From the NCBI RefSeq assembly GCF_001423585.1, contig NZ_LMOP01000009.1:111496-175495 (forward strand): a DNA stretch of 64,000 nucleotides. The letters are read 5' to 3'. This document shows positions 18,307 through 27,151 of the stretch, in pieces. Origin of the DNA: Xanthomonas sp. Leaf148. GTDB taxonomy: Bacteria > Pseudomonadota > Gammaproteobacteria > Xanthomonadales > Xanthomonadaceae. Made by a program: the position numbers and the translations under genes. Numbering within the stretch: position 1 is the stretch's first letter; every line of letters begins with the position of its first letter. The notes below the pieces were generated by a model. That model did no database searches. It saw only the letters and a list, made by a program, of their open reading frames with translations, and was not told the origin of the DNA.

Positions 18307-19296
18307 ATGAGCAAGACGATTTCTGTGAGCGCAGCTGTACTGTCCGGCGTGCTGGGCATTGCATTGGCTAGCGTCAGCGCGCCGGCATCGGCCGGCTTCA
18401 AGGATGCCTTCAAGGGCAAGGGCTCCGCGCAGGACCAACGCAAACAAGGCGTTGCGGAGATCCCGGTGTGCACCAAGCCGCTGGGCAGCCTGTCGGTCAT
18501 CGAGCCGGAAGACGCAGTCAACTGGTGGACGGGGCAGCAGCTGCCGGCGCCATCCAAGTTGATCAAGGTGTTTGTCAACAAGTCACGCTGCTTCACCCTG
18601 GTGGACCGCGGCGCGGGCATGGCTGCATCGCAGCGCGAGCGCGAGATGGCGGCCAGTGGCGATCTGCGTGCGCGTTCCAACATCGGTAAAGGTCAGATCC
18701 GCGCGGCCGACTATGTGATGACGCCAGACCTCATTTCGCAGAACAGCAATGCTGGCGGCAGTGCGGTTGCAGGTTTGCTGGGCGGCCTGGTGGGCGGTAA
18801 TGCAGGCGCTCTGGTGGGAGGGTTGAATTTCACCAAGAAGACTGCTGACGTAGCGCTGACCGTCACCGATGTGCGCTCCTCCGAACAGGTCGCCATGGCC
18901 GAAGGTAACGCCAAGAAGACCGACATGGGCTGGGGCGGGGCGGGCGGCCTGTTCACTGGCGGCGGTTTAGGCGCGGCTGGCGTTGGCGGTTATGCCAATA
19001 CCGAAATTGGCCAGGTCATCACGCTGGCGTATCTGCAGGCCTATACCGACATCGTCACCCAGCTGGGCGGGCTGTCCGGCAATGCGGCGGCGTCCAACAC
19101 CCAGCAGGCGGTCACCGTGACCCGCGCAGGGCGTCTGTTGGCTAACGCCAAGGGCTCCGGCGCAGCAGTGCGCACGCTGGAGCCGGGCATGATGCTGTAT
19201 CCCACCGGCACCAAGGAAGGCGTCATGTGGGAAGTCGAAGACGAGATGGGGAACCGTGGCTGGGTGTCGTCGGCCATGCTGGAACTGTCCAAGTAA
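18307..19296 (+). CDS. Exported CsgG/HfaB-domain protein with C-terminal SH3-like domain
   Basis: This 329-residue protein has a Sec signal peptide (cleavage near ASA-GFK, about residue 31). Its CsgG-like region runs from about 45 to 250 and contains KVFVNKSRCFTLVDRG and a long glycine-rich stretch (VAGLLGGLVGGNAGALVGG). A C-terminal bacterial SH3-like domain (about 270-329) ends in WEVEDEMGNRGWVSSAML. CsgG forms the curli export pore, and LpoB, a structural relative, activates a PBP, but neither role follows from this sequence. The mature N terminus lacks the lipobox cysteine found in both. No csg genes are nearby. The start has a strong GGGGGA site 6 bp upstream. Confidence 0.8.
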   Translation: MSKTISVSAAVLSGVLGIALASVSAPASAGFKDAFKGKGSAQDQRKQGVAEIPVCTKPLGSLSVIEPEDAVNWWTGQQLPAPSKLIKVFVNKSRCFTLVDRGAGMAASQREREMAASGDLRARSNIGKGQIRAADYVMTPDLISQNSNAGGSAVAGLLGGLVGGNAGALVGGLNFTKKTADVALTVTDVRSSEQVAMAEGNAKKTDMGWGGAGGLFTGGGLGAAGVGGYANTEIGQVITLAYLQAYTDIVTQLGGLSGNAAASNTQQAVTVTRAGRLLANAKGSGAAVRTLEPGMMLYPTGTKEGVMWEVEDEMGNRGWVSSAMLELSK

Positions 19297-19444
19297 GCAC
19301 AGGCCTCGGCCGGATGTGTTCGGCTGTGTCAGAAAGTCAGGCGAGCGTTAAAAATCCAGGTGCGCCGCGCGCGCATCTGGCCTTCGGGCGCAGTCTGATT
19401 TAGCGGATGTCTCGCTTCGCTGTCGAACGCCATCGTTGAACAAC

Positions 19445-19506
19445 CCCGCCAGTCGCTCACTGTCTGGCGGGACGAGCGGAGCCCGTGCCATGCACGTGGC
19501 TCCGCT
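19445..19506. other. Two adjacent hairpins upstream of ybeD
   Basis: Hairpin one is CCCGCCAG (19445-19452) with CTGGCGGG (19464-19471). Hairpin two is AGCGGAGCC-CGTGC (19475-19488) pairing with GCACG-t-GGCTCCGCT (19492-19506) around a CAT loop, with one bulged base. They end 57 bp before the ybeD ATG. No T-tract follows, so a standard terminator is not indicated. Confidence 0.6.
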
Positions 19507-19563
19507 TATCGTTTCGGGGAACGCACACTTGGGTTTGCCCTCCACCGGCCCGATAATGGGGCG

Positions 19564-19842
19564 ATGGATATCAGCACCGACAACCCCGATCACGGCTTCC
19601 AGTTTCCCGGTACCTTCGAGCTCAGCGCTATGGGCGCAGCCGAGCGCGGTCTGGAAACCGAATTGCCACGTCTGCTCGCTGCCACCGGCGTGGAGCTGCT
19701 GCAGGAAAGCATCAGCTGGAAGCACTCTTCCAGCGGCAAATACGTCTCGGTCAAGATCGGCTTCCGTGCCGAGAGCCGGGAGCAGTTCGACGCGGCGCAT
19801 CAGGCACTGCGCGATCACCCGGAAGTGAAGTGGACGCTTTAG
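19564..19842 (+). CDS. ybeD: YbeD/UPF0250 family protein
   Basis: A 92-residue cytosolic protein of the DUF493/YbeD family. The fold is a small alpha/beta (ACT-like) domain of unknown biochemical role. Conserved features include [11 protein letters not shown] near the N terminus and [12 protein letters not shown]. In many proteobacteria the gene sits just upstream of lipB, as here, where the coding regions overlap by 13 bp. The conserved linkage suggests a connection with lipoate metabolism, but this is not established. Confidence 0.93.
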   Translation: MDISTDNPDHGFQFPGTFELSAMGAAERGLETELPRLLAATGVELLQESISWKHSSSGKYVSVKIGFRAESREQFDAAHQALRDHPEVKWTL

Positions 19843-20528
19843 CGGCCGAACCTGCGGTGCTCGCTGCCTCGATCCCGCCCGCACCGTTGCGCGACCTCGG
19901 GCAGCAGGACTATCTGCCGGTGTGGCGTGCAATGCAGCGTTTCACCGATGCGCGTGACGTGCACACCGCCGACGAGGTGTGGGTGGTCGAACATGCGCCA
20001 GTGTTCACGCTGGGCCAGGCCGGCAAACCGGAGCACGTGCTGGCACCCGGCGACATTCCGGTGCTGCAGGTGGATCGTGGCGGTCAGGTGACCTATCACG
20101 GCCCTGGCCAGCTGGTGGTCTATCCGCTGCTGGATCTGCGCCGGCTCAAGATTGGCGTGCGCGATTACGTGTGCAAGATCGAGCAGGCACTGATCGACAC
20201 GCTGGACGAGTGGAATATCGTGGCCGAACGCCGCGATGGCGCGCCGGGCGTGTACGTCGGTGACGCCAAGATTGCCGCGCTTGGTATCCGGGTGCGGCGC
20301 GGCTGCACCTTCCATGGGTTGTCGTTCAACGTGGCCATGGACCTGGAGCCGTTCCACCGCATCAACCCGTGCGGCTACGAGGGCCTGCAGGTGACCTCGG
20401 TGCTAGACTTGGGCGGCCCCTCAGGGATGAACGCCGTCAAGGCAGTGCTGCTCGATCAGCTGGCCCGCCAGTTCGGCCTGACGCTGCACCCCGCCTCCGC
20501 AATGCCCGACCTTTCGCTTCCGGCCTGA
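19830..20528 (+). CDS. lipB: Octanoyl-[acyl-carrier-protein]:protein N-octanoyltransferase
   Basis: LipB (232 residues) transfers octanoate from acyl carrier protein to lipoyl domains of 2-oxoacid dehydrogenases and the glycine cleavage H protein. Conserved elements are [30 protein letters not shown] with the catalytic lysine, and the active-site cysteine in INPCGYEG. The start is GTG at 19830, inside the end of ybeD; a GAAG stretch lies just upstream. Length is normal. The product of LipB is the substrate of LipA, encoded 14 bp downstream. Confidence 0.97.
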   Translation: MDALAAEPAVLAASIPPAPLRDLGQQDYLPVWRAMQRFTDARDVHTADEVWVVEHAPVFTLGQAGKPEHVLAPGDIPVLQVDRGGQVTYHGPGQLVVYPLLDLRRLKIGVRDYVCKIEQALIDTLDEWNIVAERRDGAPGVYVGDAKIAALGIRVRRGCTFHGLSFNVAMDLEPFHRINPCGYEGLQVTSVLDLGGPSGMNAVKAVLLDQLARQFGLTLHPASAMPDLSLPA

Positions 20529-20542
20529 GCGCCCGTACCGTC

Positions 20543-21556
20543 ATGACCCAGCCTATCGCCCGTTCCATCCCCTTGCAGGTCGTCTCCGGCGACACCGCCG
20601 CGCCTGCGCCGCTGCAGACCGGCGTCAAGCAGATCGGTGGCGACAAGATCAACCGCTCGCCGGTGCAGTTTGTGGACGCGCCGGTACTGCGTAAACCGTC
20701 GTGGATCCGCGTGCGGATTCCGTCCGGCAACGCGGTGCAGAACCTCAAGGCCAAGTTGCGCGAAAACCGTCTGGTCACGGTGTGCGAAGAGGCCAGCTGC
20801 CCGAACATCCACGAGTGCTTCAGCCATGGCACCGCGACCTTCATGATTCTGGGCGAGGTGTGCACGCGGCGGTGCTCGTTCTGCGATGTGGCGCACGGCC
20901 GGCCCAAGCCGCCGGACGCCAGCGAGCCGGCAAGCCTGGCCACCACGGTGGCAGATATGGGCCTGAAGTATGTGGTGGTGACCAGCGTTGACCGCGACGA
21001 TCTGCGCGACGGCGGTGCCCAGCACTTTGTGGACTGCATCACGGCCATCCGGGCCAGTTCGCCCAAGACCCGTATCGAGATCCTGACCCCTGATTTCCGC
21101 GGCAAGGGCCGCATGGACCGTGCGCTGGAAATTCTGGCGCTGAGCCCGCCGGACGTGTTCAACCACAACATCGAAACCGTGCCGGACCTATATCCGAACG
21201 TGCGCCCCGGCGCGGATTACCAGTGGTCGCTGACCCTGCTGCAGCGCTTCAAGGCGCAGCATCCGTCCATCGCCACCAAGTCCGGCATCATGCTCGGCCT
21301 GGGTGAAACGATGGAGCAGGTGCAGGCCACCTTGCGCGATCTGCGTGCGCACGATGTGGACATGATCACGATCGGTCAGTACCTGCAGCCGACCCCGCAC
21401 CATCACCCGGTAATGCGCTACTGGACGCCGGAGGAATACAAGGCGCTGGAAGACTACGGCAACGCACTGGGCTTCAGCCACGTGGCCTCCGGCCCGATGG
21501 TGCGCTCGTCGTATCACGCCGATCGGCAGGCTGCCGGCGCCGGCGTCGCTGCCTGA
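20543..21556 (+). CDS. lipA: Lipoyl synthase
   Basis: LipA (337 residues) is a radical SAM enzyme that inserts two sulfur atoms into protein-bound octanoyl groups. Both iron-sulfur cluster motifs are present: the auxiliary CX4CX5C in [12 protein letters not shown] and the radical SAM CX3CX2C in CTRRCSFC. The C-terminal RSSY motif, whose serine ligates the auxiliary cluster, is in VRSSYHAD. The ATG at 20543 was chosen because upstream in-frame sequence overlaps lipB and is not LipA-like. Co-transcribed with lipB. Confidence 0.98.
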   Translation: MTQPIARSIPLQVVSGDTAAPAPLQTGVKQIGGDKINRSPVQFVDAPVLRKPSWIRVRIPSGNAVQNLKAKLRENRLVTVCEEASCPNIHECFSHGTATFMILGEVCTRRCSFCDVAHGRPKPPDASEPASLATTVADMGLKYVVVTSVDRDDLRDGGAQHFVDCITAIRASSPKTRIEILTPDFRGKGRMDRALEILALSPPDVFNHNIETVPDLYPNVRPGADYQWSLTLLQRFKAQHPSIATKSGIMLGLGETMEQVQATLRDLRAHDVDMITIGQYLQPTPHHHPVMRYWTPEEYKALEDYGNALGFSHVASGPMVRSSYHADRQAAGAGVAA

Positions 21557-21890
21557 GTAACACCGGGCGCTCGACTCGCCCGGACAGCGCAGCAGGTGAC
21601 CGCAGTTGCACCCGAAGCTGCGAAGTCATCAGGGCGCTCGCTTGCGACGGTGTCGTCCTGGTGGCGCCCAACCCTCCGTTTCATCGCCGGCCCTGTGTAT
21701 TGCACGGGGCCGTGTCGTCTCCGGCTGTCGGGCTTGCGGCGCAAGGTACGGCCGCGTTCACAATCCGATACAGGCCCGGCGCTAGGCTGATTCAGCCAGC
21801 GGATGACAACGCCAGCAACTTTGGGCACTGTCATGCTGTCTGATCCGTTCACCGCCTTTCTTTCGTCGGCCTTGTGCCGAGAGCCATTCG
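21557..21890. other. Intergenic region lipA-prc
   Basis: No gene supported. A stem CCGGGCG/CGCCCGG lies 9 bp after the lipA stop (21566-21587), and a second hairpin GGCCCTGTG/CACGGGGCC lies near 21690-21713. Neither is followed by a T-tract. They may end or stabilise the lipA transcript. Confidence 0.4.
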
Positions 21891-24074
21891 ATGACCTACA
21901 ACGTTTCTGCGTCCATGAAGGCCGGCCTGCTGGCGCTGGTGTTGACCACTCCGATGGCCTTGCTCGCACGCGCCGATACAGCGCTGCCGGCCGCCGCCAC
22001 GCCCGATCAGGCGACGGCGACCAAACTTGTCTACGGCCTGCTATCCGACAGTCGTTATGCCTACCGCCCGCGGACGCTGGACGAGGGGATGTCCAAGGAC
22101 GTCTTCAAGCGCTATCTGGAATCGCTGGATGGCGGCAAACAGTTCTTTACCCAGGCCGACATCGATGGCTTTGCGCCGCTGCAGGCCGGCGTGGGCGACG
22201 CGCTGCGCGGCGGCAACCTGGAGCCGGCGTTTCAGGTGTTTGCGGTCTACAAAAAGCGCGTCGATCAGCGCGTCAAATACGCGCGCGACCTGCTCAAGCA
22301 GGACTTCGATTTCAACGGTAGCGACAAGTTCGAGTACGACCGCAAGGACGTGCCGTGGGCGTCGGACGACAAACAACTGGATGTGCTGTGGCGGCAGTCG
22401 GTGATGAACGACTGGCTGCGCCTGAAGCTGGCCGGCAAGAAGCCTGATGAGATCCGAAAGACCCTGGACAAGCGCTACGCCGCGCTCGCCGATTCGGTGA
22501 AGCAGCTGACCGGCGAGAATGTGTTCCAGTCCTTCGTCAACGCGTACACCAACGCAGTCGACCCGCACACCGATTACTTCACTCCGCGCACTGCCGAGAC
22601 GTTCAACCAGCAGATGTCGCTGTCGCTGGAAGGTATCGGCGCGCAGCTGCAGAAGCAGGACGACATGGTGGTGATCCGCGAGGTGATCCCGGGTGGTCCG
22701 GCGGCGGTGGATGGCACGCTCAAGCCGGGCGATCGCATCGTCGGCGTGGGGCAGGCCAAGTCCGGCGCGATCGAAGATGTGATCGGCTGGCGCATCGACG
22801 ATGTGGTGGCCAAGATCCGCGGCAGCAAGGATACCCAGGTGCGCCTGGAGTACATTCCGGCCGAGTCGGGCATCGACGGCAAGCACCGCATGGTGACCCT
22901 GACCCGTCAGAAGGTGCGTCTGGCCGAACAGGCGGCCAAGGGCGAGACGATCACCCTGCCGGCCAAGGGCAGCGAACCGGAACGCCGCATCGGCATCATC
23001 AAGCTGCCGGGCTTCTATCAGGATTTCGAAGGCCGCCGCCGTAACGCGACCGATTACGCGTCCGCAACGCGCGACGTCGCCAAGCTGCTGGCTGGCTTCA
23101 AGACCGACAAGGTCGACGGCGTGGTGCTGGACCTGCGCAACAACGGTGGCGGTTCGCTGGACGAAGCGATCGAACTCACCGGCCTGTTCATCGAGCAGGG
23201 CCCCGTGGTGCAAGTGCGCGAATCCGGCGGCCGCGTGACCGTCAATGGCGACAGCAATCCCAAGGTCGCCTGGGATGGTCCGCTGGGCGTGTTGATCAAC
23301 CGTGGCTCGGCCTCGGCATCGGAAATCTTTGCCGGTGCGATCCAGGATTACGGTCGCGGCCTGGTGATCGGTGAAACCAGCTTCGGCAAGGGCACCGTGC
23401 AGAACATCGTCGATCTGGACCGTTGGCCGGCTGCCGAAGGGCAGCGTTATGGACAGGTCAAGCTGACGATTGCGCAGTTCTTCCGTGTCAGCGGCTCCAG
23501 CACGCAGCACAAGGGCGTGGTGCCGGATATCGCGTTCCCGGCCAGCGTGGATGCCACCGAGTTCGGCGAAAGCACCTACGACAACGCGCTGCCGTGGACG
23601 CGTATCGCTGCCGCGCCGCACACCCAGTACGGCAACTTCGCGCCGCTGCTGCCCAAGTTGCAGACGCTGCACACTGCGCGCATCGCTACCGACAAGGAAT
23701 TCCAGTGGTGGGAAGAGGACGTCAAGCAGTTCCGCGACGAGAAGGCCAAGAAGTACATCTCGTTGAACGAAGCCGAGCGTGTTGCCGAGCGTCAGAAGCA
23801 GGACCAGCAGCGCAAGGATCGCCAGCAGGTGCGCAAGCAGCTGGGCTTGCCGCTGGATCCGCTTGCCGATGACAGCGACGACGGCCTGACCGGCAACGAG
23901 CGTGACATCGTCAAGGACACGGCACGCGAGAAGGCGGCGGAAAAGCGTCCCGATCCGCTGCTGCACGAATCTGCCGCGATTCTCGCCGATGCGCTGGGCC
24001 TGCTCGTGCAGGATCAGCCGCTGTCGGCGCAGGTGCTGCCGCAGTCGACAGCGCCGGGACGTTGGGCTGACTGA
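21891..24074 (+). CDS. prc: Carboxy-terminal (tail-specific) processing protease
   Basis: This 727-residue periplasmic serine protease of the Tsp/Prc type degrades proteins with nonpolar C termini and, in other bacteria, controls murein hydrolases. A hydrophobic signal region (about 9-28) is followed by the N-terminal helical domain, a PDZ domain (about 240-330; IREVIPGGPAAVDGTLKPGD) and the S41 peptidase core. The catalytic serine is in RGSASASEIFAG and the lysine in SFGKGTVQN. A charged C-terminal domain with a Gln/Arg/Lys-rich helix follows. An internal ATG at 21915 would also give a signal peptide, but only 21891 has a purine-rich GAGAG upstream. Confidence 0.95.
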   Translation: MTYNVSASMKAGLLALVLTTPMALLARADTALPAAATPDQATATKLVYGLLSDSRYAYRPRTLDEGMSKDVFKRYLESLDGGKQFFTQADIDGFAPLQAGVGDALRGGNLEPAFQVFAVYKKRVDQRVKYARDLLKQDFDFNGSDKFEYDRKDVPWASDDKQLDVLWRQSVMNDWLRLKLAGKKPDEIRKTLDKRYAALADSVKQLTGENVFQSFVNAYTNAVDPHTDYFTPRTAETFNQQMSLSLEGIGAQLQKQDDMVVIREVIPGGPAAVDGTLKPGDRIVGVGQAKSGAIEDVIGWRIDDVVAKIRGSKDTQVRLEYIPAESGIDGKHRMVTLTRQKVRLAEQAAKGETITLPAKGSEPERRIGIIKLPGFYQDFEGRRRNATDYASATRDVAKLLAGFKTDKVDGVVLDLRNNGGGSLDEAIELTGLFIEQGPVVQVRESGGRVTVNGDSNPKVAWDGPLGVLINRGSASASEIFAGAIQDYGRGLVIGETSFGKGTVQNIVDLDRWPAAEGQRYGQVKLTIAQFFRVSGSSTQHKGVVPDIAFPASVDATEFGESTYDNALPWTRIAAAPHTQYGNFAPLLPKLQTLHTARIATDKEFQWWEEDVKQFRDEKAKKYISLNEAERVAERQKQDQQRKDRQQVRKQLGLPLDPLADDSDDGLTGNERDIVKDTAREKAAEKRPDPLLHESAAILADALGLLVQDQPLSAQVLPQSTAPGRWAD

Positions 24075-24113
24075 TCGTTCGCTGAGCACCTGGCGACAGC
24101 ATTGGGTTGAAGT

Positions 24114-24146
24114 AAAAAACGCCACCGCACTGCGGTGGCGTTTTTG
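24114..24146. terminator. Bidirectional terminator between prc and the TSUP gene
   Basis: AAAAAACGCCACCGC and GCGGTGGCGTTTTT flank a 3-nt loop (ACT). A-tract and T-tract on opposite sides suit the convergent genes prc and the TSUP permease. Confidence 0.93.
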
Positions 24147-24259
24147 TTGGCCACCCCTTGCATATCGGGCACGGCACCGCAGGCGGGTTTGACAGCTAAT
24201 CGATTGGCTGGCTGCCGTGCCGGTGTGTCGTGCAAGGCTTCATTGCCTCCGACGTGGCT

Positions 24260-25003
24260 TTACGCCAATGCCTGCCAAACGCCTTGCAGGCCGAGCACCA
24301 GCAACGTGGCGAAAAAAAAGCGCCGAAACGTATCGGCGGAAATGCGATTGCGCACCCAGGCGCCCAGCGACATGCCGATGGCGGTGGGCAGCAGCGCCCA
24401 TATCGACGGAGCGATCGCCGTGCCGGGAAGCGCGCCGTGCCAGGCAAGGGCACTGGCCAGCGCCAGCGTCGCCACTCCGAAGCACCAGCCAAGAGACCGG
24501 ATCAACAGCTCGCGCGGCAGTTGCAGTGCGGTGAGGTAGGGCAGCGATGGCAGCACGAACACTCCGGTGGCGCCACTCAACAGACCGGTGGATAGTCCGG
24601 CCAACGGTCCTGCCCAGCGTTCGTGATGCGCCTGCATCGTCCAGTGTCGGCGCGCCAGCCCAAGCAAGGCATACAGCGCCAGCAGCACGCCCAACCCGGC
24701 GCGGACTAGAGTGGGATCAGCGCCTGTCAGCACCCCCGCGCTCAGCCAGGTGCCGAGTGTCACGGTTGCCAGCAATGGCCACAGACGTCGCAGCAGGGTT
24801 GGCGTGTCTGGCCCCCAGGCTTGCTGCACATTCGTCACCAGCGAAGGCAGTGCGAGTAATGCCGCTGCCTCGGCAGGCGTCAACCAAAGACCCAGCAGCC
24901 CCATTGCAACAGTCGGCAAGCCCATCCCGGCAACGCCCTTGACCCAGCCAGCCAGCAAAAAAATGCCTGCGATCAGATACCAGTGGGTGTGCAAGGTCTG
25001 CAT
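24260..25003 (-). CDS. TSUP-family (TauE/SafE) membrane permease
   Basis: This 247-residue protein has 7-8 hydrophobic helices and the family duplication: the N-terminal half has GWVKGVAGMGLPTVAMG and the C-terminal half has GLLSGATGVFVLPSLPY. TSUP proteins move sulfite, sulfonates or other organic anions across the inner membrane; the substrate cannot be read from sequence. The frame stays open to an ATG at 25087 (28 more residues), but that extension is polar and unlike the family, so 25003 is preferred. It is divergent from a LysR-type regulator, a common arrangement for a transporter and its regulator. Confidence 0.88.
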   Translation of the reverse strand: MQTLHTHWYLIAGIFLLAGWVKGVAGMGLPTVAMGLLGLWLTPAEAAALLALPSLVTNVQQAWGPDTPTLLRRLWPLLATVTLGTWLSAGVLTGADPTLVRAGLGVLLALYALLGLARRHWTMQAHHERWAGPLAGLSTGLLSGATGVFVLPSLPYLTALQLPRELLIRSLGWCFGVATLALASALAWHGALPGTAIAPSIWALLPTAIGMSLGAWVRNRISADTFRRFFFATLLVLGLQGVWQALA

Positions 25004-25178
25004 GCAGGCAAGGATCCGGGCGTGTTTTGCGCCACACAATGCGTGATTGTTTGATGCAGGCTTCGGTTGAGACGAAGGCTGAGGCATAAGATGCCCACCG
25101 TGGAAGGATCAATGGGCTGACCGGCTTCGTCGGCGGCGAGTGCACTTCGATTGACGTACACGTGCTTGGGGAGCGGTC

Positions 25179-26063
25179 ATGCATCTGGAATTTGTGGATT
25201 TACGGTTGTTCATTGCGGTGGTCGAGGCGGGCAGCATCACTGCCGGTGCGCAACGCGCGGCGTTGTCGTTGGCGGCTGCCAGCGCACGGATTCGCGCGCT
25301 GGAGGTGCAAGTGGGCGCCGCCCTGCTGGAACGCGGGCGCCGCGGTGTCAGCCTGACCCCGGCCGGTGGCGTGTTGCTGCGGCACGCACGGCAATTGCAA
25401 CGCCAGACCGAGGCGTTGCAGCTGGAGCTGGGCGGCTATGGTGGCGGCGGGCAGGTGACGCTGCGGCTGGCGGCCAATACTGCGGCGCTGTCGGCATGGC
25501 TGCCCGAACGGCTGGCGGAGTTTCTCATCGCACATCCACAGCTGGATCTGGCGCTGACCGAGCAGGGGAGCGACGAGGCGGCCGATGCGGTGCGCGAGGA
25601 GCGCGCCGACATCGCCGTGGTCGCAGGCCATGCCGACGTCAGTGGGCTGCAGGTGCTGCCGTTCCGTGAGGATCGGCTGGTGCTGGTGATGGCTGCCACT
25701 CATCCACTGGCCGGCGCCTCGACGTTGCGATTGAGCGAGCTCGCGGGAATGGACATGCTGGGGCTGGCTGGCGACAGCGCCTTGCAACGGCATCTGCGCG
25801 TGCAAATGAACCGGGCCGGCGCGCAGGTGCGCATGCGTGCAAAGGTACAAGGGATCGACGCGTTGTGCCGCATGCTCGCGCAAGGCATGGGCATGGCAAT
25901 TCTTCCGAACGCCGCAGTGCAGCGCTCATGCGTGCGCGATCAGCTGGGCACGGTGCCCTTGGATGAAGCCTGGGCACCTCGGCAACTTTCGATCGTGCTG
26001 CCTCACGCGTCTGCGTCGTCGACCATCCTGCAAGCGCTGGTCGATTGTCTGCAGCGCGACTGA
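25179..26063 (+). CDS. LysR-family transcriptional regulator
   Basis: A 294-residue regulator. The winged helix-turn-helix covers residues 4-63 (FVDLRLFIAVVEAGSITAGA, then ALSLAAASARIRALE and LTPAG). The effector-binding domain (about 88-290) has two alpha/beta lobes of the periplasmic-binding-protein type. A GGGGAG ribosome site is 5 bp before the ATG. Its start lies 176 bp from the start of the TSUP permease, pointing away, so it may autoregulate and control that transporter. The inducer is unknown. Confidence 0.93.
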   Translation: MHLEFVDLRLFIAVVEAGSITAGAQRAALSLAAASARIRALEVQVGAALLERGRRGVSLTPAGGVLLRHARQLQRQTEALQLELGGYGGGGQVTLRLAANTAALSAWLPERLAEFLIAHPQLDLALTEQGSDEAADAVREERADIAVVAGHADVSGLQVLPFREDRLVLVMAATHPLAGASTLRLSELAGMDMLGLAGDSALQRHLRVQMNRAGAQVRMRAKVQGIDALCRMLAQGMGMAILPNAAVQRSCVRDQLGTVPLDEAWAPRQLSIVLPHASASSTILQALVDCLQRD

Positions 26064-26117
26064 CCTGCGTACCGTCAGACAGGCCGGCATCGTGACAGTC
26101 TCACTTTGCCGGCGCGA

Positions 26118-26984
26118 TCAACGCGGCCAGGCGAATTCGGCAAGCACCGGGTAATGGTCGGATGGCAACACCCCACCGGGGCGATGATCCAGCGTAGCGA
26201 AGCGTGTCGGTGTCAGGCCGCGAAACAGGATCCAGTCGATGCGCCGGGTCGGGCGGGTGCTGAAGTCCTGGAACGTTTTTTCGGGACCTTGCGGCGTCGC
26301 CACATTGGCGCGTGCGTCCTTAAGCGTTGCGGTGAGCGTGCGGTAGGTGCCCTGATCGGGATCGCTGTTGAAATCGCCGGTCAGCACCACCGGAACATCT
26401 GCCGGCAAGCTTGCGATACGCGACAGGATCATGCGCGCACCTTGTTCGCGCGCTGCCTCATCCTGGTCGCGATGCGGCAGATGGGTGTTCAACAGATAAA
26501 AACGGTGCTTGTCGCTGCGGCGCTCGAACAAGGCCCAGGTGACCATGCGCGGCAGGTCGGTGTTCCAGCTGCTGCTGCCGGGCACGTCGGGGGTGTCGGA
26601 CAGCCAGAAATCGCCCGATTCCACGACCGACAGCGCGTGGCTATCGTAGAACACGCCCATATGCTCATCGCTGCCATCGGCGCGGCGGCCCTTGCCGAAC
26701 CAGCGGTAAGCAGGCAACTGCGACGCCAGATACTGCGCCTGATCCTGCACCAACTCCTGGGTGCCGAAGACATCGGGATGGGTGTGCTTGATCAGCGCGA
26801 CCATGGCCGTGCGTCTTACCGACCAGCGCTTGTCGCCGTCGGTGTCTACCGGTACACGCACGTTGAACGACATCACCCGCAATGGCGCAGGTGCAGGTGC
26901 AGCCCATGCAGACAGCGTCATGCACAGCACGGCGATGACAGCGAGCAATGGCCGAGAGACAGCGCGAAGGGACTGCTGTGGCAT
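26118..26984 (-). CDS. Exported endonuclease/exonuclease/phosphatase-fold protein
   Basis: This 288-residue protein has a Sec signal peptide (SRPLLAVIAVLCMTLSAWAA) and a complete EEP domain. Conserved residues appear in order: MSFNVRV, the metal-binding glutamate in FGTQELV, NTHLPH, GDFNSD and the terminal SDHYPVLAEF. This family includes DNases, phosphodiesterases and sphingomyelinases. Export and lack of partner genes fit an extracytoplasmic phosphodiesterase, but the substrate is undetermined. The start at 26984 was chosen because it places the signal peptide at the N terminus; 32 further upstream codons are open. It is divergent from nadM. Confidence 0.88.
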   Translation of the reverse strand: MPQQSLRAVSRPLLAVIAVLCMTLSAWAAPAPAPLRVMSFNVRVPVDTDGDKRWSVRRTAMVALIKHTHPDVFGTQELVQDQAQYLASQLPAYRWFGKGRRADGSDEHMGVFYDSHALSVVESGDFWLSDTPDVPGSSSWNTDLPRMVTWALFERRSDKHRFYLLNTHLPHRDQDEAAREQGARMILSRIASLPADVPVVLTGDFNSDPDQGTYRTLTATLKDARANVATPQGPEKTFQDFSTRPTRRIDWILFRGLTPTRFATLDHRPGGVLPSDHYPVLAEFAWPR

Positions 26985-27067
26985 GCGATGGATTCCGGAA
27001 TGGCCAGCCGCCAAGTCTAGTCCGCGTGCATGACATAGTGTGTCGGCGCGCGATTGAACAAACACGC

Positions 27068-27095
27068 TTGACGCGGCCATCTATCGGCGTAGCAT
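27068..27095 (+). promoter_or_regulatory. Candidate promoter of the nadM-nadV unit
   Basis: TTGACG (27068-27073), a 16-bp spacer and TAGCAT (27090-27095) lie 57 bp upstream of the nadM ATG. Match to the sigma-70 consensus is fair. No NAD-responsive operator was recognised. Confidence 0.45.
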
Positions 27096-27151
27096 TTGCA
27101 GCAAGCCAGCGGAGAGACCGCTGACTGACCACTCAACCGTGAGGGATTCTC

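Noticed and set aside
18307..19296. Curli secretion channel CsgG
   Set aside because: There are no other csg genes, no lipobox and an extra SH3-like domain, so only the domain-level name is used.
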